From: Nevskia soli DSM 19509
GTDB taxonomy: Bacteria; Pseudomonadota; Gammaproteobacteria; Nevskiales; Nevskiaceae
Direction: 5' to 3'
DNA: 64,000 nucleotides
Assembly (NCBI RefSeq): GCF_000711955.1
Contig: NZ_JONR01000011.1
Coordinates: 121,751-185,750 of the forward strand
Shown: piece after piece, positions 26,555 through 36,100 of the stretch
How the letters are laid out: every line of letters starts with the position of its first letter
Position numbering within the stretch: position 1 is the stretch's first letter
Notes under the pieces: model-generated
What the model was told of the DNA's origin: nothing
Database searches by the model: none
Seen by the model: the letters and a program-made list of their open reading frames with translations, nothing else
Position numbers and translations under genes: made by a program

Positions 26555-26592
26555 CCCCCGCCGGCGCAAAGCCGGCGGGGGTTTCTTGTTTT
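26555..26592 (+). terminator. Attenuator hairpin before the acetolactate synthase gene
   Basis: A perfect 11-bp GC stem (26555-26565 with 26571-26581), 5-nt loop GCAAA, then TTTCTTGTTTT. Located between the Val-rich leader peptide and the synthase start, as in ilv attenuators. Confidence 0.8.
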
Positions 26593-26639
26593 CCGCGCCG
26601 GCTTTTCACCAGCGGGTCCATCGGCACCAAGGACTCGAC

Positions 26640-28298
26640 ATGCAACTCACAGGCGCAGAACTGATCATCCGTTTCCTGGAACGGCAGGGCGTGGAAACGC
26701 TGGCCGGCATTCCGGGCGGCACCGTGCTGCCGCTCTACCGCGCGCTGGCGGATTCCAGCCTCAACCACATCCTGGCGCGGCATGAGCAGGGCGCGGGCTT
26801 CATCGCCCACGGCCTGGCGCGGATCACCGGAAAAGCCGGCGTGTGCCTGGCCACCTCCGGCCCCGGCATGACCAACCTGGTCACCGCCATCGCCGACGCC
26901 AAGGCCGACTCGGTGCCGCTGGTGTGCCTGGCCGGCCAGGTGCCGCGCGCCCTGATCGGCACCGATGCCTTCCAGGAAGTGCGCAGCACGCGCATCGTCG
27001 ATTCCCTCACCAAGGCCTGCTTCGAGGTGCGCTCCGCCGCCGACCTGGTGGACCTGCTGCCGGAAGCCTTCCGCATCGCCGAGAGCGGACGCCCCGGACC
27101 GGTGCTGCTGGATATCCCCAAGGACGTGCAGACCGAAACCGTGCAGATCTCGCGCCTGCCCGAACCGTCGCGGCGCGAGGCGCCGCCCGATCCGCACCCG
27201 GCACAGATCGCCGAAGCGGCACGGATGATCGACGCCGCGGCACGGCCGGTGCTGTACATCGGCGGCGGCGTGACGCTGGCACGCGCGCAGGCCGCGGCGC
27301 TGGCCCTGGCCGAACGCGCCGCCCTGCCCACCACCACCACGCTGATGGCACTGGGCACGCTGCCGCCCGACCATCCGCTGGCCCTGGGCATGCTCGGCAT
27401 GCATGGCGCGCGCTATACCAATCGCGTGCTGGACGAATGCGACCTGCTGATCTGCATCGGCGCCCGCTTCGACGACCGCGCCACCGGGCGCGCCGACCTG
27501 TTCTGCCCCAAGGCGCGGGTGATCCACATCGATGCCGACCCGCGTGAACTGGGCAAGCTGCGCCGGCCGCAGCTGGCGATCCTGGCCGACGCCGGCGCCG
27601 CACTGCGCGCCCTGGCACAGGCGGTGAAGCCGGCGCTGCGGGTCGACTGGCTATCGCGCGTGGGCACACTGCGCCGCGACTTCCCGCTGCACCTGCCCGG
27701 CATCGACGACGCGCGCCAGCCCTACGGGCTGATCCGCGCCGTATCACGGCTGGCGCACCCGGACGCGGCCATCACCACCGACGTGGGCCAGCACCAGATG
27801 TGGGTGGCGCAGAGCTATCCCTTCACCCGTCCCGAACGCTGGCTCACCTCCGGCGGCCTCGGCACCATGGGCTTCGGCCTGCCCGCCGCCATCGGCGCGG
27901 CATTGGCTTTGCCCGAGGCCGGCGCGGTGTGCTTCAGCGGCGACGGCAGCCTGCTGATGAACATCCAGGAATTCGCCACCCTGGCCGAGCTGGGCCTCAA
28001 CGTGAAGACGGTGGTGATGGACAACGCCGCCCTGGGCATGGTGCGGCAGCAGCAGGAGCTGTTCTATCACCGCAAGCACGTGGCCTCGCTGTATGCGCGC
28101 CCGACTTCGCTATGCGCGGTGGCCGAGGCCTTCGGCGTGCCGGCCTACGACCTGGGCGCGGCGGAGGATGCCGAGGCGATGCTGCGCGAAGCCTTCGCCC
28201 GCCCCGGCCCGGCGCTGATCCGCGCGCCGGTGGCGGTGGAGGAAATGGTGCTGCCGATGGTGGCGCCCGGCAAGGCGAATACCGAGGTGATCGGCTGA
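26640..28298 (+). CDS. ilvB: Acetolactate synthase, large (catalytic) subunit
   Basis: A 552-residue ThDP enzyme making acetolactate or acetohydroxybutyrate, the first common step of Val, Leu and Ile synthesis. ThDP N-terminal domain with G-I-P-G-G-T and catalytic Glu in ARHEQGAGFIAHG; central FAD-type domain (about 190-320); C-terminal ThDP domain with GDGSLLMN and V-V-M-D-N. AAGGA stands before ATG 26640. A leader peptide and attenuator control it. The regulatory small subunit gene does not follow; the next gene is convergent dsbC. ilvG is an equally possible name. Confidence 0.92.
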   Translation: MQLTGAELIIRFLERQGVETLAGIPGGTVLPLYRALADSSLNHILARHEQGAGFIAHGLARITGKAGVCLATSGPGMTNLVTAIADAKADSVPLVCLAGQVPRALIGTDAFQEVRSTRIVDSLTKACFEVRSAADLVDLLPEAFRIAESGRPGPVLLDIPKDVQTETVQISRLPEPSRREAPPDPHPAQIAEAARMIDAAARPVLYIGGGVTLARAQAAALALAERAALPTTTTLMALGTLPPDHPLALGMLGMHGARYTNRVLDECDLLICIGARFDDRATGRADLFCPKARVIHIDADPRELGKLRRPQLAILADAGAALRALAQAVKPALRVDWLSRVGTLRRDFPLHLPGIDDARQPYGLIRAVSRLAHPDAAITTDVGQHQMWVAQSYPFTRPERWLTSGGLGTMGFGLPAAIGAALALPEAGAVCFSGDGSLLMNIQEFATLAELGLNVKTVVMDNAALGMVRQQQELFYHRKHVASLYARPTSLCAVAEAFGVPAYDLGAAEDAEAMLREAFARPGPALIRAPVAVEEMVLPMVAPGKANTEVIG

Positions 28299-28307
28299 GA
28301 TCTCGTA

Positions 28308-28335
28308 CCCTGATGAACCGTGCGGTTCATCAGGG
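28308..28335. terminator. Hairpin between convergent ilvB and dsbC
   Basis: CCCTGATGAACC (28308-28319) pairs perfectly with GGTTCATCAGGG (28324-28335) around GTGC. There is no T-tract on either strand, but the position between two convergent stops suits a bidirectional end or mRNA-stability hairpin. Confidence 0.5.
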
Positions 28336-28358
28336 CAGCGGCCAATCAATCCGCGGTC

Positions 28359-29132
28359 TCAGCCCTTGGTCTTCGCCGCAGCGGCAGCGGCGGCCTTGTC
28401 GTCGGCATCGCTCTTGGCCAGCATCGCGGCCAGCTCATCCGGCGGCGCATAGCCGCCATAAATGGCGCCATCCGGCAGGATGATGCCTGGAGTGCCATTG
28501 ATGCCCAGGTCCACGGCCAGCTTGTATTCCTCATCCACCGGATTCTCACACTTCTTGGCCGGCGTATTGTTGCCGAGCTTGGCCTGCGTCAGCGCCAGCT
28601 GCCGGTTGGATGAGCACCACACCGAAATCGCCTGGAAGTAGGTCGGCGAACCGATGCCGTGGCGGGGGAAGAAGACGTAACGCACGGCGATGCCCTTGGC
28701 GTTGTACTGGGCGATCTGGCTGTGCAGCTTGCGGCAGTAGGGGCAGTCGAGGTCGGTGAACACCGTCACCGTGTACTTGGCGGCGATCGGCGGCTGCGGC
28801 GCGAACTCGATCATGTTGTCGCTGCCCAGCTTGTTCAGCGCGGCCAGGCGATCGGCGCGGCGGCGGTTCTCGGTCAGGTGCTCGCCGGTATCGATGTTGA
28901 CCAGGTCGCCCTGCAACAGGTACTTGCCGTCGGTGGAGACATAGCCGAAGTCGTGCTCGTGCTGCACCTCGTACCAGCCGCTGACCGGTGCCGGCCGGAT
29001 CTGGCTGCGATCGATGCCGAGCAGCTTGGCGATCTTCTCCTTGACCGCGTCGGCGGAAGGTTCGTCGGCCGCGAAAACCCCCAGCGAAAAGGCGAGGCCC
29101 AGCCCCAGGATGGCGGTAAGGATGCGTTTCAT
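28359..29132 (-). CDS. dsbC: Periplasmic disulfide isomerase DsbC
   Basis: A 257-residue exported protein. Signal peptide to about F-A-A (22), N-terminal dimerisation domain (about 25-85) and thioredoxin domain with active site C-P-Y-C in FTDLDCPYCRKLHSQI. A further cysteine pair (VWCSSNR and KKCENP) and the cis-Pro motif G-T-P-G fit DsbC. It corrects wrong disulfides in the periplasm, with electrons from DsbD. The C-terminus carries an Ala/Lys-rich tail (about 240-257). dsbC and xerD are near neighbours in many gammaproteobacteria; here an exporter gene sits between them. Confidence 0.93.
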   Translation of the reverse strand: MKRILTAILGLGLAFSLGVFAADEPSADAVKEKIAKLLGIDRSQIRPAPVSGWYEVQHEHDFGYVSTDGKYLLQGDLVNIDTGEHLTENRRRADRLAALNKLGSDNMIEFAPQPPIAAKYTVTVFTDLDCPYCRKLHSQIAQYNAKGIAVRYVFFPRHGIGSPTYFQAISVWCSSNRQLALTQAKLGNNTPAKKCENPVDEEYKLAVDLGINGTPGIILPDGAIYGGYAPPDELAAMLAKSDADDKAAAAAAAKTKG

Positions 29133-29265
29133 GCGGGGTTCCGGACGCAGCGGACGGCTGCCTGACAGTAGGGGCGGTTAGTATGACAAAAACCAGGGGC
29201 TCCAGTTCCCTTGTAAAGTGCGCCGCCTGCCCCGCCGCCGAGGGCGGTTCTGGAGAGGAAAACAC

Positions 29266-29898
29266 ATGTTCGACCACAGTGTTCTGGCCTTCGCCCTGAT
29301 CGCGCTGGCGCTGACCATCGCCCCCGGACCGGACACCTTCCTGGTCATCGCCAACACCGGCGCGGGCGGCTTCCGGCGCGGCTTCGCCACGGTGCTGGGC
29401 ATCGTCAGCGGGGGCTTCATCTATGTGCTGCTGGTGGCCTGCGGCCTGATCCGGGTGCTGGTCTATTCCCCGGCCCTGTTCCACGCCGTGAAACTGGCCG
29501 GCGCCTGCTACCTGCTCTACCTCGGCTGGGGCGCCCTGCGCGGCGCCTTCCGTCCGGCCCCGCCGGCCGCCGCCGACGCACCGCCGACCCCGGCCCGGTC
29601 GATCCGCGCCAGCTACCTGCAAGGCCTGCTGACCAACGCCCTCAACCCCAAGATCGCCGTGTTCTACCTGGCCTTCCTGCCGCAATTCCTCAACCCCGGC
29701 GATCCGGTCGTTCTGAAGTCCGCCCTGCTCATCGGCATCCATTATTTCGAAGGCCTGCTCTGGCTCAGCCTGCTCGCCTTCGGCGTCGGCCGCCTCGGCC
29801 GCTTCCTGGGCCGCCCGCGCGTGAAGCGGACCATGGATGCCGTGCTCGGCACCACCATGATGGGTTTCGGCGTGAAGCTGGCGGTGGATCAGACGTGA
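29266..29898 (+). CDS. LysE/RhtB-family amino-acid exporter
   Basis: A 210-residue inner-membrane protein with six hydrophobic helices. Family signature at the start: ALTIAPGPDTFLVIANTGAGGFRRG. The middle has YLLYLGWGALRG, and GLLTNALNPKIAVFYLAFLPQF is the typical fourth block. Members export amino acids or homoserine lactones; the substrate is unknown here. GGAGAGGAAAACAC precedes ATG 29266. Transcribed away from dsbC. Confidence 0.92.
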   Translation: MFDHSVLAFALIALALTIAPGPDTFLVIANTGAGGFRRGFATVLGIVSGGFIYVLLVACGLIRVLVYSPALFHAVKLAGACYLLYLGWGALRGAFRPAPPAAADAPPTPARSIRASYLQGLLTNALNPKIAVFYLAFLPQFLNPGDPVVLKSALLIGIHYFEGLLWLSLLAFGVGRLGRFLGRPRVKRTMDAVLGTTMMGFGVKLAVDQT

Positions 29899-29903
29899 AA
29901 CAA

Positions 29904-29994
29904 CAGTGATCAGTGACTAGTGGTTAGTGACCAGTAAAAACGATAAAGCCGCTTTTGCCTTTACTAGCCACTAGCCACTGACCACTAGCCACTG
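29904..29994. repeat. CAGTGACTAGTGG-type inverted repeat
   Basis: Arms 29904-29938 and 29960-29994 are imperfect inverted copies of 35 nt, each made of short AGTGRYYAGTG units. They lie between the convergent LysE-type and xerD genes. The AT-richer composition differs from the neighbours. It may act as a bidirectional terminator. Confidence 0.55.
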
Positions 29995-29999
29995 CTTCA

Positions 30000-30962
30000 T
30001 CATCCTCGCGGATGATGAAGCGCATGCAGCTGCTTCAGCCGCGCCCGCGCCACATGCGTATAGATCTGCGTGGTGGAAAGATCGGCATGCCCCAGCAGGG
30101 TCTGCACCGCGCGCAGATCGGCGCCGCGCTCCAGCAGATGCGTGGCGAAGGCGTGGCGCAGCGTATGCGGCGACAGCTTCGCCGGTATGCCGACCGCCAG
30201 CGCATGGCGCTTGATCAGCAGCCAGAAATTCTGCCGCGTCATCGCCTCGCCGCGCCGCCCGAGGAACACCGCGTCGCCGGATTTCTCTCCGGCGAATTCC
30301 GGACGTCCCTGGCGCAGCCAGGTCTTCACCGCCTCCATCGCCATCTCGCCCATCGGCACCATGCGCTCGCGGCCGCCCTTGCCGACCAGGCGCACCACCC
30401 CGTGCTCCAGGTTGAGTTCGTCGCGGCGCAGCTTGACCAGCTCGGACACGCGCAGGCCGGAGGCGTACATCAGCTCCAGCATGGCGCGGTCGCGCAGACC
30501 CAGCGCGTCCTCCGTCCCGGGCGCGTCGAGCAGCTGGTCCACCTGCTCCAGGCTCAGCGTCTTGGGCAGGGCACGGCCCAGCCGCGGCATTTCCAGATGG
30601 GCCGAAGGATCGTCGCCGCGCACCCGCTCGCGCACCAGCCAGCCGTAATAACGCCGGCAGACCGTGATGAAGCGCGCCTGCGAGCGCGCGCTGAACGGCC
30701 GGCCCTCCAGCTCTTTCTTTCGCGCCTGTTCGGTGCGATGCGCCAGGTAACCCTTCAGCTCCGCCGTGCCGGCCCCGTCCAGGGCCCGCCCCTGCACGCG
30801 CAGCCAGCGCGCCAGCAGAGCCAGGTCGGAGCGGTAGGCGGAGAGGCTGTTGCGCGCCAGGCCATGCTCCAGCCACAGCATGTCGGCGAAACGCTCGATA
30901 CCGGCGTTGTCGGCGGGATCGAGCGCGCCTGGCTGGGGTGACACGGGGGCAGCGGACTTCAT
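30000..30962 (-). CDS. xerD: Tyrosine recombinase XerD
   Basis: A 320-residue recombinase. N-terminal SAM-like core-binding domain (about 20-110, WLEHGLARNSLSAYRSDLALL) and C-terminal catalytic domain with Arg in YASGLRVSELV, HTLRHAFATHLLERGADLR and LGHADLSTTQIYTHV, supplying the R-K-H-R-H-Y set; Tyr is near residue 302. With XerC it resolves chromosome dimers at dif. About 20 residues longer at the N-terminus than the usual 298. Divergent from the acyltransferase gene with only 37 bp between. Confidence 0.93.
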   Translation of the reverse strand: MKSAAPVSPQPGALDPADNAGIERFADMLWLEHGLARNSLSAYRSDLALLARWLRVQGRALDGAGTAELKGYLAHRTEQARKKELEGRPFSARSQARFITVCRRYYGWLVRERVRGDDPSAHLEMPRLGRALPKTLSLEQVDQLLDAPGTEDALGLRDRAMLELMYASGLRVSELVKLRRDELNLEHGVVRLVGKGGRERMVPMGEMAMEAVKTWLRQGRPEFAGEKSGDAVFLGRRGEAMTRQNFWLLIKRHALAVGIPAKLSPHTLRHAFATHLLERGADLRAVQTLLGHADLSTTQIYTHVARARLKQLHALHHPRG

Positions 30963-30999
30963 GCCTCTATAATACCGCCCAGAAAATACCCGCGAAGCA

Positions 31000-31758
31000 A
31001 TGACCCGCCTACTCAGAACCTTGTTCGGCGTCTATTCCATGACGGTGCTGGTCATCGTCCTGCTGCTGATCTTCTGTCCGCTGCTGATCGTCGCGCCGAC
31101 CCTGCCGCTGCGCCGCACCATCGGCCGCTTCGGCGTGCGCGCCTGGCTTGCGCTCAGCTTCATCCCGTTCCGCATCCGCGGCCTGGAAAACCTGCCACCC
31201 GGCCCCTGCATCGCCGTGTGCAACCACGCCAGCTACCTCGACGGCATCATCGTCACCGCCGCCCTGCCCGCGCGCTTCACCTTCCTGGTGCAGCACGGCG
31301 CCGCCGACTGGCCCTACATCGGCCTGATCATCAAGCGCATGAACGTCAGCTTCGTCAACCGCGGCTCGGTGCGCGCCGCCGCGCTGGCCACGCGCGAGCT
31401 GATCGACCGCATCAGAGCCGGAGAACCCTTCGCCATCTTCCCCGAAGGCACCTTCCGCCGGCCGACCACCCTGCTGCCGTTCCAGTCCGGCGCCTTCATG
31501 ATCGCCGTCCGCGCCGGCGTGCCGGTGGTGCCGGTGGTGCTGCGCGGCACACGCAGTCTCTACGGCGAAGGACAGAAGGTATTCCAGTGGACGCCGTTGT
31601 CGCTGGAAGTGTTCGCTCCGGTAGCGCCCGATGGCAGCGCCCGCGAAGCCGCGGACAATCTGCGGGATACGGCGCGCGCCACCATCCTGCAGCATTGCGG
31701 CGAAGCCGACGGCGCCCTGCACCCGGTGCCGCCCAAGCAGGCCAAGGCTTACTCGTGA
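31000..31758 (+). CDS. PlsC-type lysophospholipid acyltransferase
   Basis: A 252-residue inner-membrane enzyme. A membrane helix lies at about 14-36, then the acyltransferase motifs: catalytic NHASYLD (about 75-81), GSVRAAA, and the substrate-binding F-P-E-G-T-F (about 147-152), followed by VPVVPVVLRG. It transfers an acyl chain to the sn-2 position of a lysophospholipid; a role in phosphatidic acid synthesis is likely but other acceptors are possible. It reads into zapE 55 bp later. Confidence 0.9.
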   Translation: MTRLLRTLFGVYSMTVLVIVLLLIFCPLLIVAPTLPLRRTIGRFGVRAWLALSFIPFRIRGLENLPPGPCIAVCNHASYLDGIIVTAALPARFTFLVQHGAADWPYIGLIIKRMNVSFVNRGSVRAAALATRELIDRIRAGEPFAIFPEGTFRRPTTLLPFQSGAFMIAVRAGVPVVPVVLRGTRSLYGEGQKVFQWTPLSLEVFAPVAPDGSAREAADNLRDTARATILQHCGEADGALHPVPPKQAKAYS

Positions 31759-31813
31759 AACATATCCATCCCGCCACGAGCACGTTGTGGTGGCAGACCC
31801 GCTCCGGGGCGCC

Positions 31814-32956
31814 ATGACCGAGCCCCCCAACAAGCGTGGCCGCGACATCAGCGGCAACGGCGGCGCGCAGGAACTGCAGCCGACGCCGCGCCAGCGCTAC
31901 CAAGCCGACCTGCGGAAGGAGGGCTTCGTCTCCGATGCCGCGCAGGCCGCCGCGGTGGACGCCCTGCAAAAGGTCTATGACGACCTGATCGAAAACCCGC
32001 CCAAGCGGCGCTTCGGCAGCTCCCGCCTCAACTACCCGCCGGTCGCCGGCCTGTACATGTGGGGCGGCGTGGGCCGCGGCAAGACCTACCTGATGGACGC
32101 GTTCTACGACGCGCTGCCCTTCAGCCGCAAGCGCCGCACCCACTTCCACCGCTTCATGCTCGACGTGCACGAACGCCGCGGCCACTACCCCGACGAACAG
32201 GACCCGCTGGCCCGCGTCGCCGAGGAAATCGCCGACGCCACCCGCGTCCTCTGCTTCGACGAGTTCTACGTCTCCGACATCGCCGACGCCATGATCCTCG
32301 GCCGCCTGTTCGAGTTCCTGTTCAAGCGCGGCATCACCCTTGTCGCCACCAGCAACGTCGCCCCCGACCTGCTCTACAAGGACGGCCTGCAGCGCGACCG
32401 CTTCCTGCCCGCCATCGAACGCCTCAAGCAGAGCTGCAAAATCCTCAACGTCGACGGCGGCAGCGACTACCGCCTGCGCGCCCTACATGGCGTGCAGCTC
32501 TATCTATACCCCTGCGACAGCGCCGCCATGGCCACCCTGGGCGAACGCTTCTACGCCGTGGCACCGCACGGGCTGTGCGAGCGCGTCGACCTGCCGGTCA
32601 ACGGCCGCCCCATCACCGCCCGCTGCGTCGCCGAAGGCGCCGCCTGGTTCGACTTCCACGACCTCTGCGACGGCCCGCGCAGCGCCGCCGACTACATCGA
32701 ACTGGCGCGCACCCACCACACCGTCATCCTGTCCTACGTGCCGCTGCTCACCAGCGACGACGACAACGCCACCCGACGCTTCATCAACCTGGTGGATGAG
32801 TTCTACGACCGCGGCGTCAAGCTGCTGATCGCGGCCGAGGCGCCGATGCAGCAGTTGTACAGCGGGACCAAGCTGAAGTTCGAGTTCGAACGTACCGTCT
32901 CGCGCTTGATCGAGATGCAGTCCGAGGAGTATCTGGCGAAACCGCATCTGACTTAG
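31814..32956 (+). CDS. zapE: Cell-division ATPase ZapE (AFG1 family)
   Basis: A 380-residue cytoplasmic P-loop ATPase. Walker A G-G-V-G-R-G-K-T lies in LYMWGGVGRGKTYLMD (about 75-90), Walker B D-E in RVLCFDEFYVSD (about 150), and sensor T-S-N at V-A-T-S-N-V. Length and motifs match ZapE, which acts on Z-ring dynamics at low oxygen in E. coli. ATG 31814 starts the conserved protein; upstream readings overlap the acyltransferase gene. Probably cotranscribed with that gene. Confidence 0.93.
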   Translation: MTEPPNKRGRDISGNGGAQELQPTPRQRYQADLRKEGFVSDAAQAAAVDALQKVYDDLIENPPKRRFGSSRLNYPPVAGLYMWGGVGRGKTYLMDAFYDALPFSRKRRTHFHRFMLDVHERRGHYPDEQDPLARVAEEIADATRVLCFDEFYVSDIADAMILGRLFEFLFKRGITLVATSNVAPDLLYKDGLQRDRFLPAIERLKQSCKILNVDGGSDYRLRALHGVQLYLYPCDSAAMATLGERFYAVAPHGLCERVDLPVNGRPITARCVAEGAAWFDFHDLCDGPRSAADYIELARTHHTVILSYVPLLTSDDDNATRRFINLVDEFYDRGVKLLIAAEAPMQQLYSGTKLKFEFERTVSRLIEMQSEEYLAKPHLT

Positions 32957-33014
32957 AGCTTGCCGATCCACTCCTTTTGAATCCGCCGAAAGCAGAAGAC
33001 GAACCCTCATCCTT

Positions 33015-33041
33015 CGTCATTCCCGCGCAGGCGGAATCCAG
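33015..33041. repeat. GTCATTCC-type dispersed repeat, copy 3
   Basis: CGTCATTCCCGCGCAGGCGGAATCCAG in two halves, between convergent zapE and the glutamate dehydrogenase gene. A CCCTCACCC...GGGGAGAGGG sequence of the second repeat type follows at about 33072-33110. Confidence 0.5.
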
Positions 33042-33116
33042 AGGCCCAAGCGCTTCACTCCGCTACCCGCCCCTCACCCTAACCTCATGGGGAGAGGGAG
33101 ACCACACCGAGAGAAA

Positions 33117-36100
33117 CTACAACCGCCGCAACTTCCGAATCTCCCGCACCGCCACCGCCAACGTAGTGAAGTCTTTGGTCCCGGCAGCCTGCAACTCCGC
33201 CAGGCGCTCCGAAGAGAACTTCACATGCCGTTCGTTATCGGCAATCCAGCCCTCGAAACGGGCCTGCGCGCTGTCCCCCTGATGCGCCAGCACCCGCCCG
33301 GCCAGTTGCCGGTGAATGCTGTACGCGTCATCGCGCAGGTTGACCCGCGCCAGCGACTGCCATTTGCCGACGGTCGGCATCTCGTTGATCGCCGCGTACA
33401 GCCACAGCATGCGGAAGCGCTCGCCGCAGAGGTAATACACGGTAGCGGCATCGGCCAGTGAAACGCCCGCACCCTCGGCCAGTTCCGCGATATCCAGCGC
33501 GCCACCCAGTGCACGGGTATTGGCCAGGCGCAGGGAAAGGTCGTCAGGCACGCCTTCCTTGTTGAGGTTGGTGACGGTGTTGTCCCAGTCCTCGCGGTAA
33601 CCCGGCGGCAGCACCGCGGGCAGCAGGCGTTCCAGCGCCGCCAGCGGCTGCGTGAACCGCTCCACCGCATCCTGCACCGGCAAGCGGGCGAAGCGCGAGC
33701 TGCTGAACCAGCCGGTGGCATGCTTGAGCAGGCCGATGGCATAACCCATCAGGCGGTATTGCAGGGCCGCCGGGATCTTGTTGTCCAGTGCCTCGATCGC
33801 CTTCCAGTACTGGTCGCCGCCGTAGATCTGGTGCGCGGTGGCGTAGGCCTTGAGCACCTCGGCGCGCATCAGGCCGTGATCCTCGGCCCAGAGCTGGGCG
33901 AAGCCGGCGCCCATGCGGTTGACCAGGGCGTTGGACAGGATGGTGGCGACGATCTCGCGCCGCAAGCGATGCTGTTCCAGTTGCGGCCGGTAGCGCGCGG
34001 TCAGCGACTCCGGGAAGTAGGCGAGCAGGTCGCGGGTGAAGAAGGGATCGTCCGGCACCTCGGATTTCAATGCGGCGTCGTACAGCGAGATCTTGCTGTA
34101 GGCGATCAGCACCGCCAGCTCCGGCCGGGTCAGGCCCAGGCTGCGATTGCGGCGCTCCTTCAGCGCATCCTCGTCCGGCAGGTACTCGATGCCGCGGTTG
34201 AGCAGGCCCTCGCGTTCCAGCAGGCGCATCAGTTCGGCATGGTCGTCGAGCCGCTGTGCCGCGTTCTGCGACAGCAGGCTGATGGCGGCGCTCTGCACGT
34301 AGTTGTCGCGCAACACGAAGCGCGAGATCTCCTCGGTCATGCCGGCCAGCAGCGGATCGCGTTCCTCGCGCGTGAGCCGGTTGGTGACCATCAGCTCGTT
34401 GAGCGGAATCTTGATGTTCACCTCGCGGTCGGAGGTGTGCACGCCGCCGGCGTTGTCGATGGCATCGGTGTTGATGCGGCCGCCCACGCCATCGGCACCG
34501 AGCAGGGCGTACTCGATGCGGCCCAGCTGGGTGCAACCCAGGTTGCCGCCCTCGCCCACCACCTTGCAGCGCAGGTCCTTGCCGTTGACGCGGATCGCAT
34601 CGTTGGCGCGGTCGCCAACGTCCTGGTGGCTCTGCGAGGACGCCTTGACATAGGTGCCGATGCCGCCGTTCCACAACAGGTCCACCGGCGACTTGAGCAG
34701 TGCCTTGAGCAGCTCGTTCGGCGTCAGTGCCGCTTCGCGGATGTGCAGCGCGGCGCGCGCCTCCTCGCTCAGCTTGATCAGCTTGGCGCTGCGCGGCCAG
34801 ATGCCGCCGCCGGGCGAGAGCAGCGCGGCGTTGTAGTCCGCCCAGGACGAGCGCGGCAGGTTGAACAGCCGTTCGCGCTCGACAAAGCTGGAGGATGCGT
34901 TCGGATTCGGATCGATGAAGATGTGGCGGTGGTCGAACGCCGCCAGCAACTTGATCTGGCGCGACAGCAGCATGCCGTTGCCGAACACGTCGCCGCTCAT
35001 GTCGCCGATGCCGACGACCGTGAATTCCTCGGCCTGGATGTCCTTGCCCACGGCGCCCGTAGCGGACGCGGGCAATTCACGGAAATGGCGCTTGACGCTT
35101 TCCCAGGCGCCGCGCGCGGTGATGCCCATCTTCTTGTGGTCGTAGCCGGCGGAACCGCCGGAAGCGAAGGCGTCGCCGAGCCAGAAGCCGTACTCGGCGG
35201 AGACGCCGTTGGCGATGTCGGAGAACGTCGCCGTGCCCTTGTCCGCCGCCACCACCAGGTAGGGATCGTCCTCGTCCAGGCGCAGCACCTCCGGCGGCGG
35301 CACGATGGCATCGCCGACGCGGTTGTCGGTGATGTCGAGCAGGCCGCGCAGGAAGGTCTTGTAGCAGGCGATGCCCTGGCTGAGCCAGGCCTCGCGGTTG
35401 GACGGATCGACCGGCCGCTTCACCACGAAGCCGCCCTTGGCGCCGACCGGCACGATGACGGTGTTCTTCACCATCTGCGCCTTCATCAGCCCGAGGATCT
35501 CGGTGCGGAAATCCTGGCGGCGGTCGGACCAGCGCAGTCCGCCGCGCGCCACCTTGCCGCCGCGCAGGTGGATGCCTTCCACCTCCGGCGCATAGACCCA
35601 TACCTCGAACATCGGCCGCGGCAGCGGCAGCTCCGGCACCTTGGCCGGATCGAGCTTGAAGCTGATGTAAGGCTTGGCCTGTCCCTGCGGGTCGTTCTGG
35701 AAATAATTGGTGCGCAGCGTGGCGCGGATCATGGCGAGGAAGGCGCGCAGTACGCGGTCGCCATCCAGGCTGGCCACCTGGTCCAGTGCGTGATCCAGCG
35801 CCTGGCCGATCTTCAGATCCTCGTTCTGCCGCCGCTCCGGCGCCAGCTTCAGCGCGAAGCGCGTTTCGAACAGCGCCACCAGCAGCCGCGCGATATCGGC
35901 ATACTCCGCCAGCAGCGTTTCCATGTAGGACTGGCTGAACGGCAGGCCGGTCTGGATCAGGTACTTGCAGATGGCGCGCAGCAGCGTCACCTGTCGCGCA
36001 TCCAGCCCCGCGCCCAGCACCAGCTTGTTGAGACCGTCGTTCTCGACCGCGCCGCTCCACACCTGGAGGAACCCGGACTCGAAGAACTTCTTCTGCGAAT

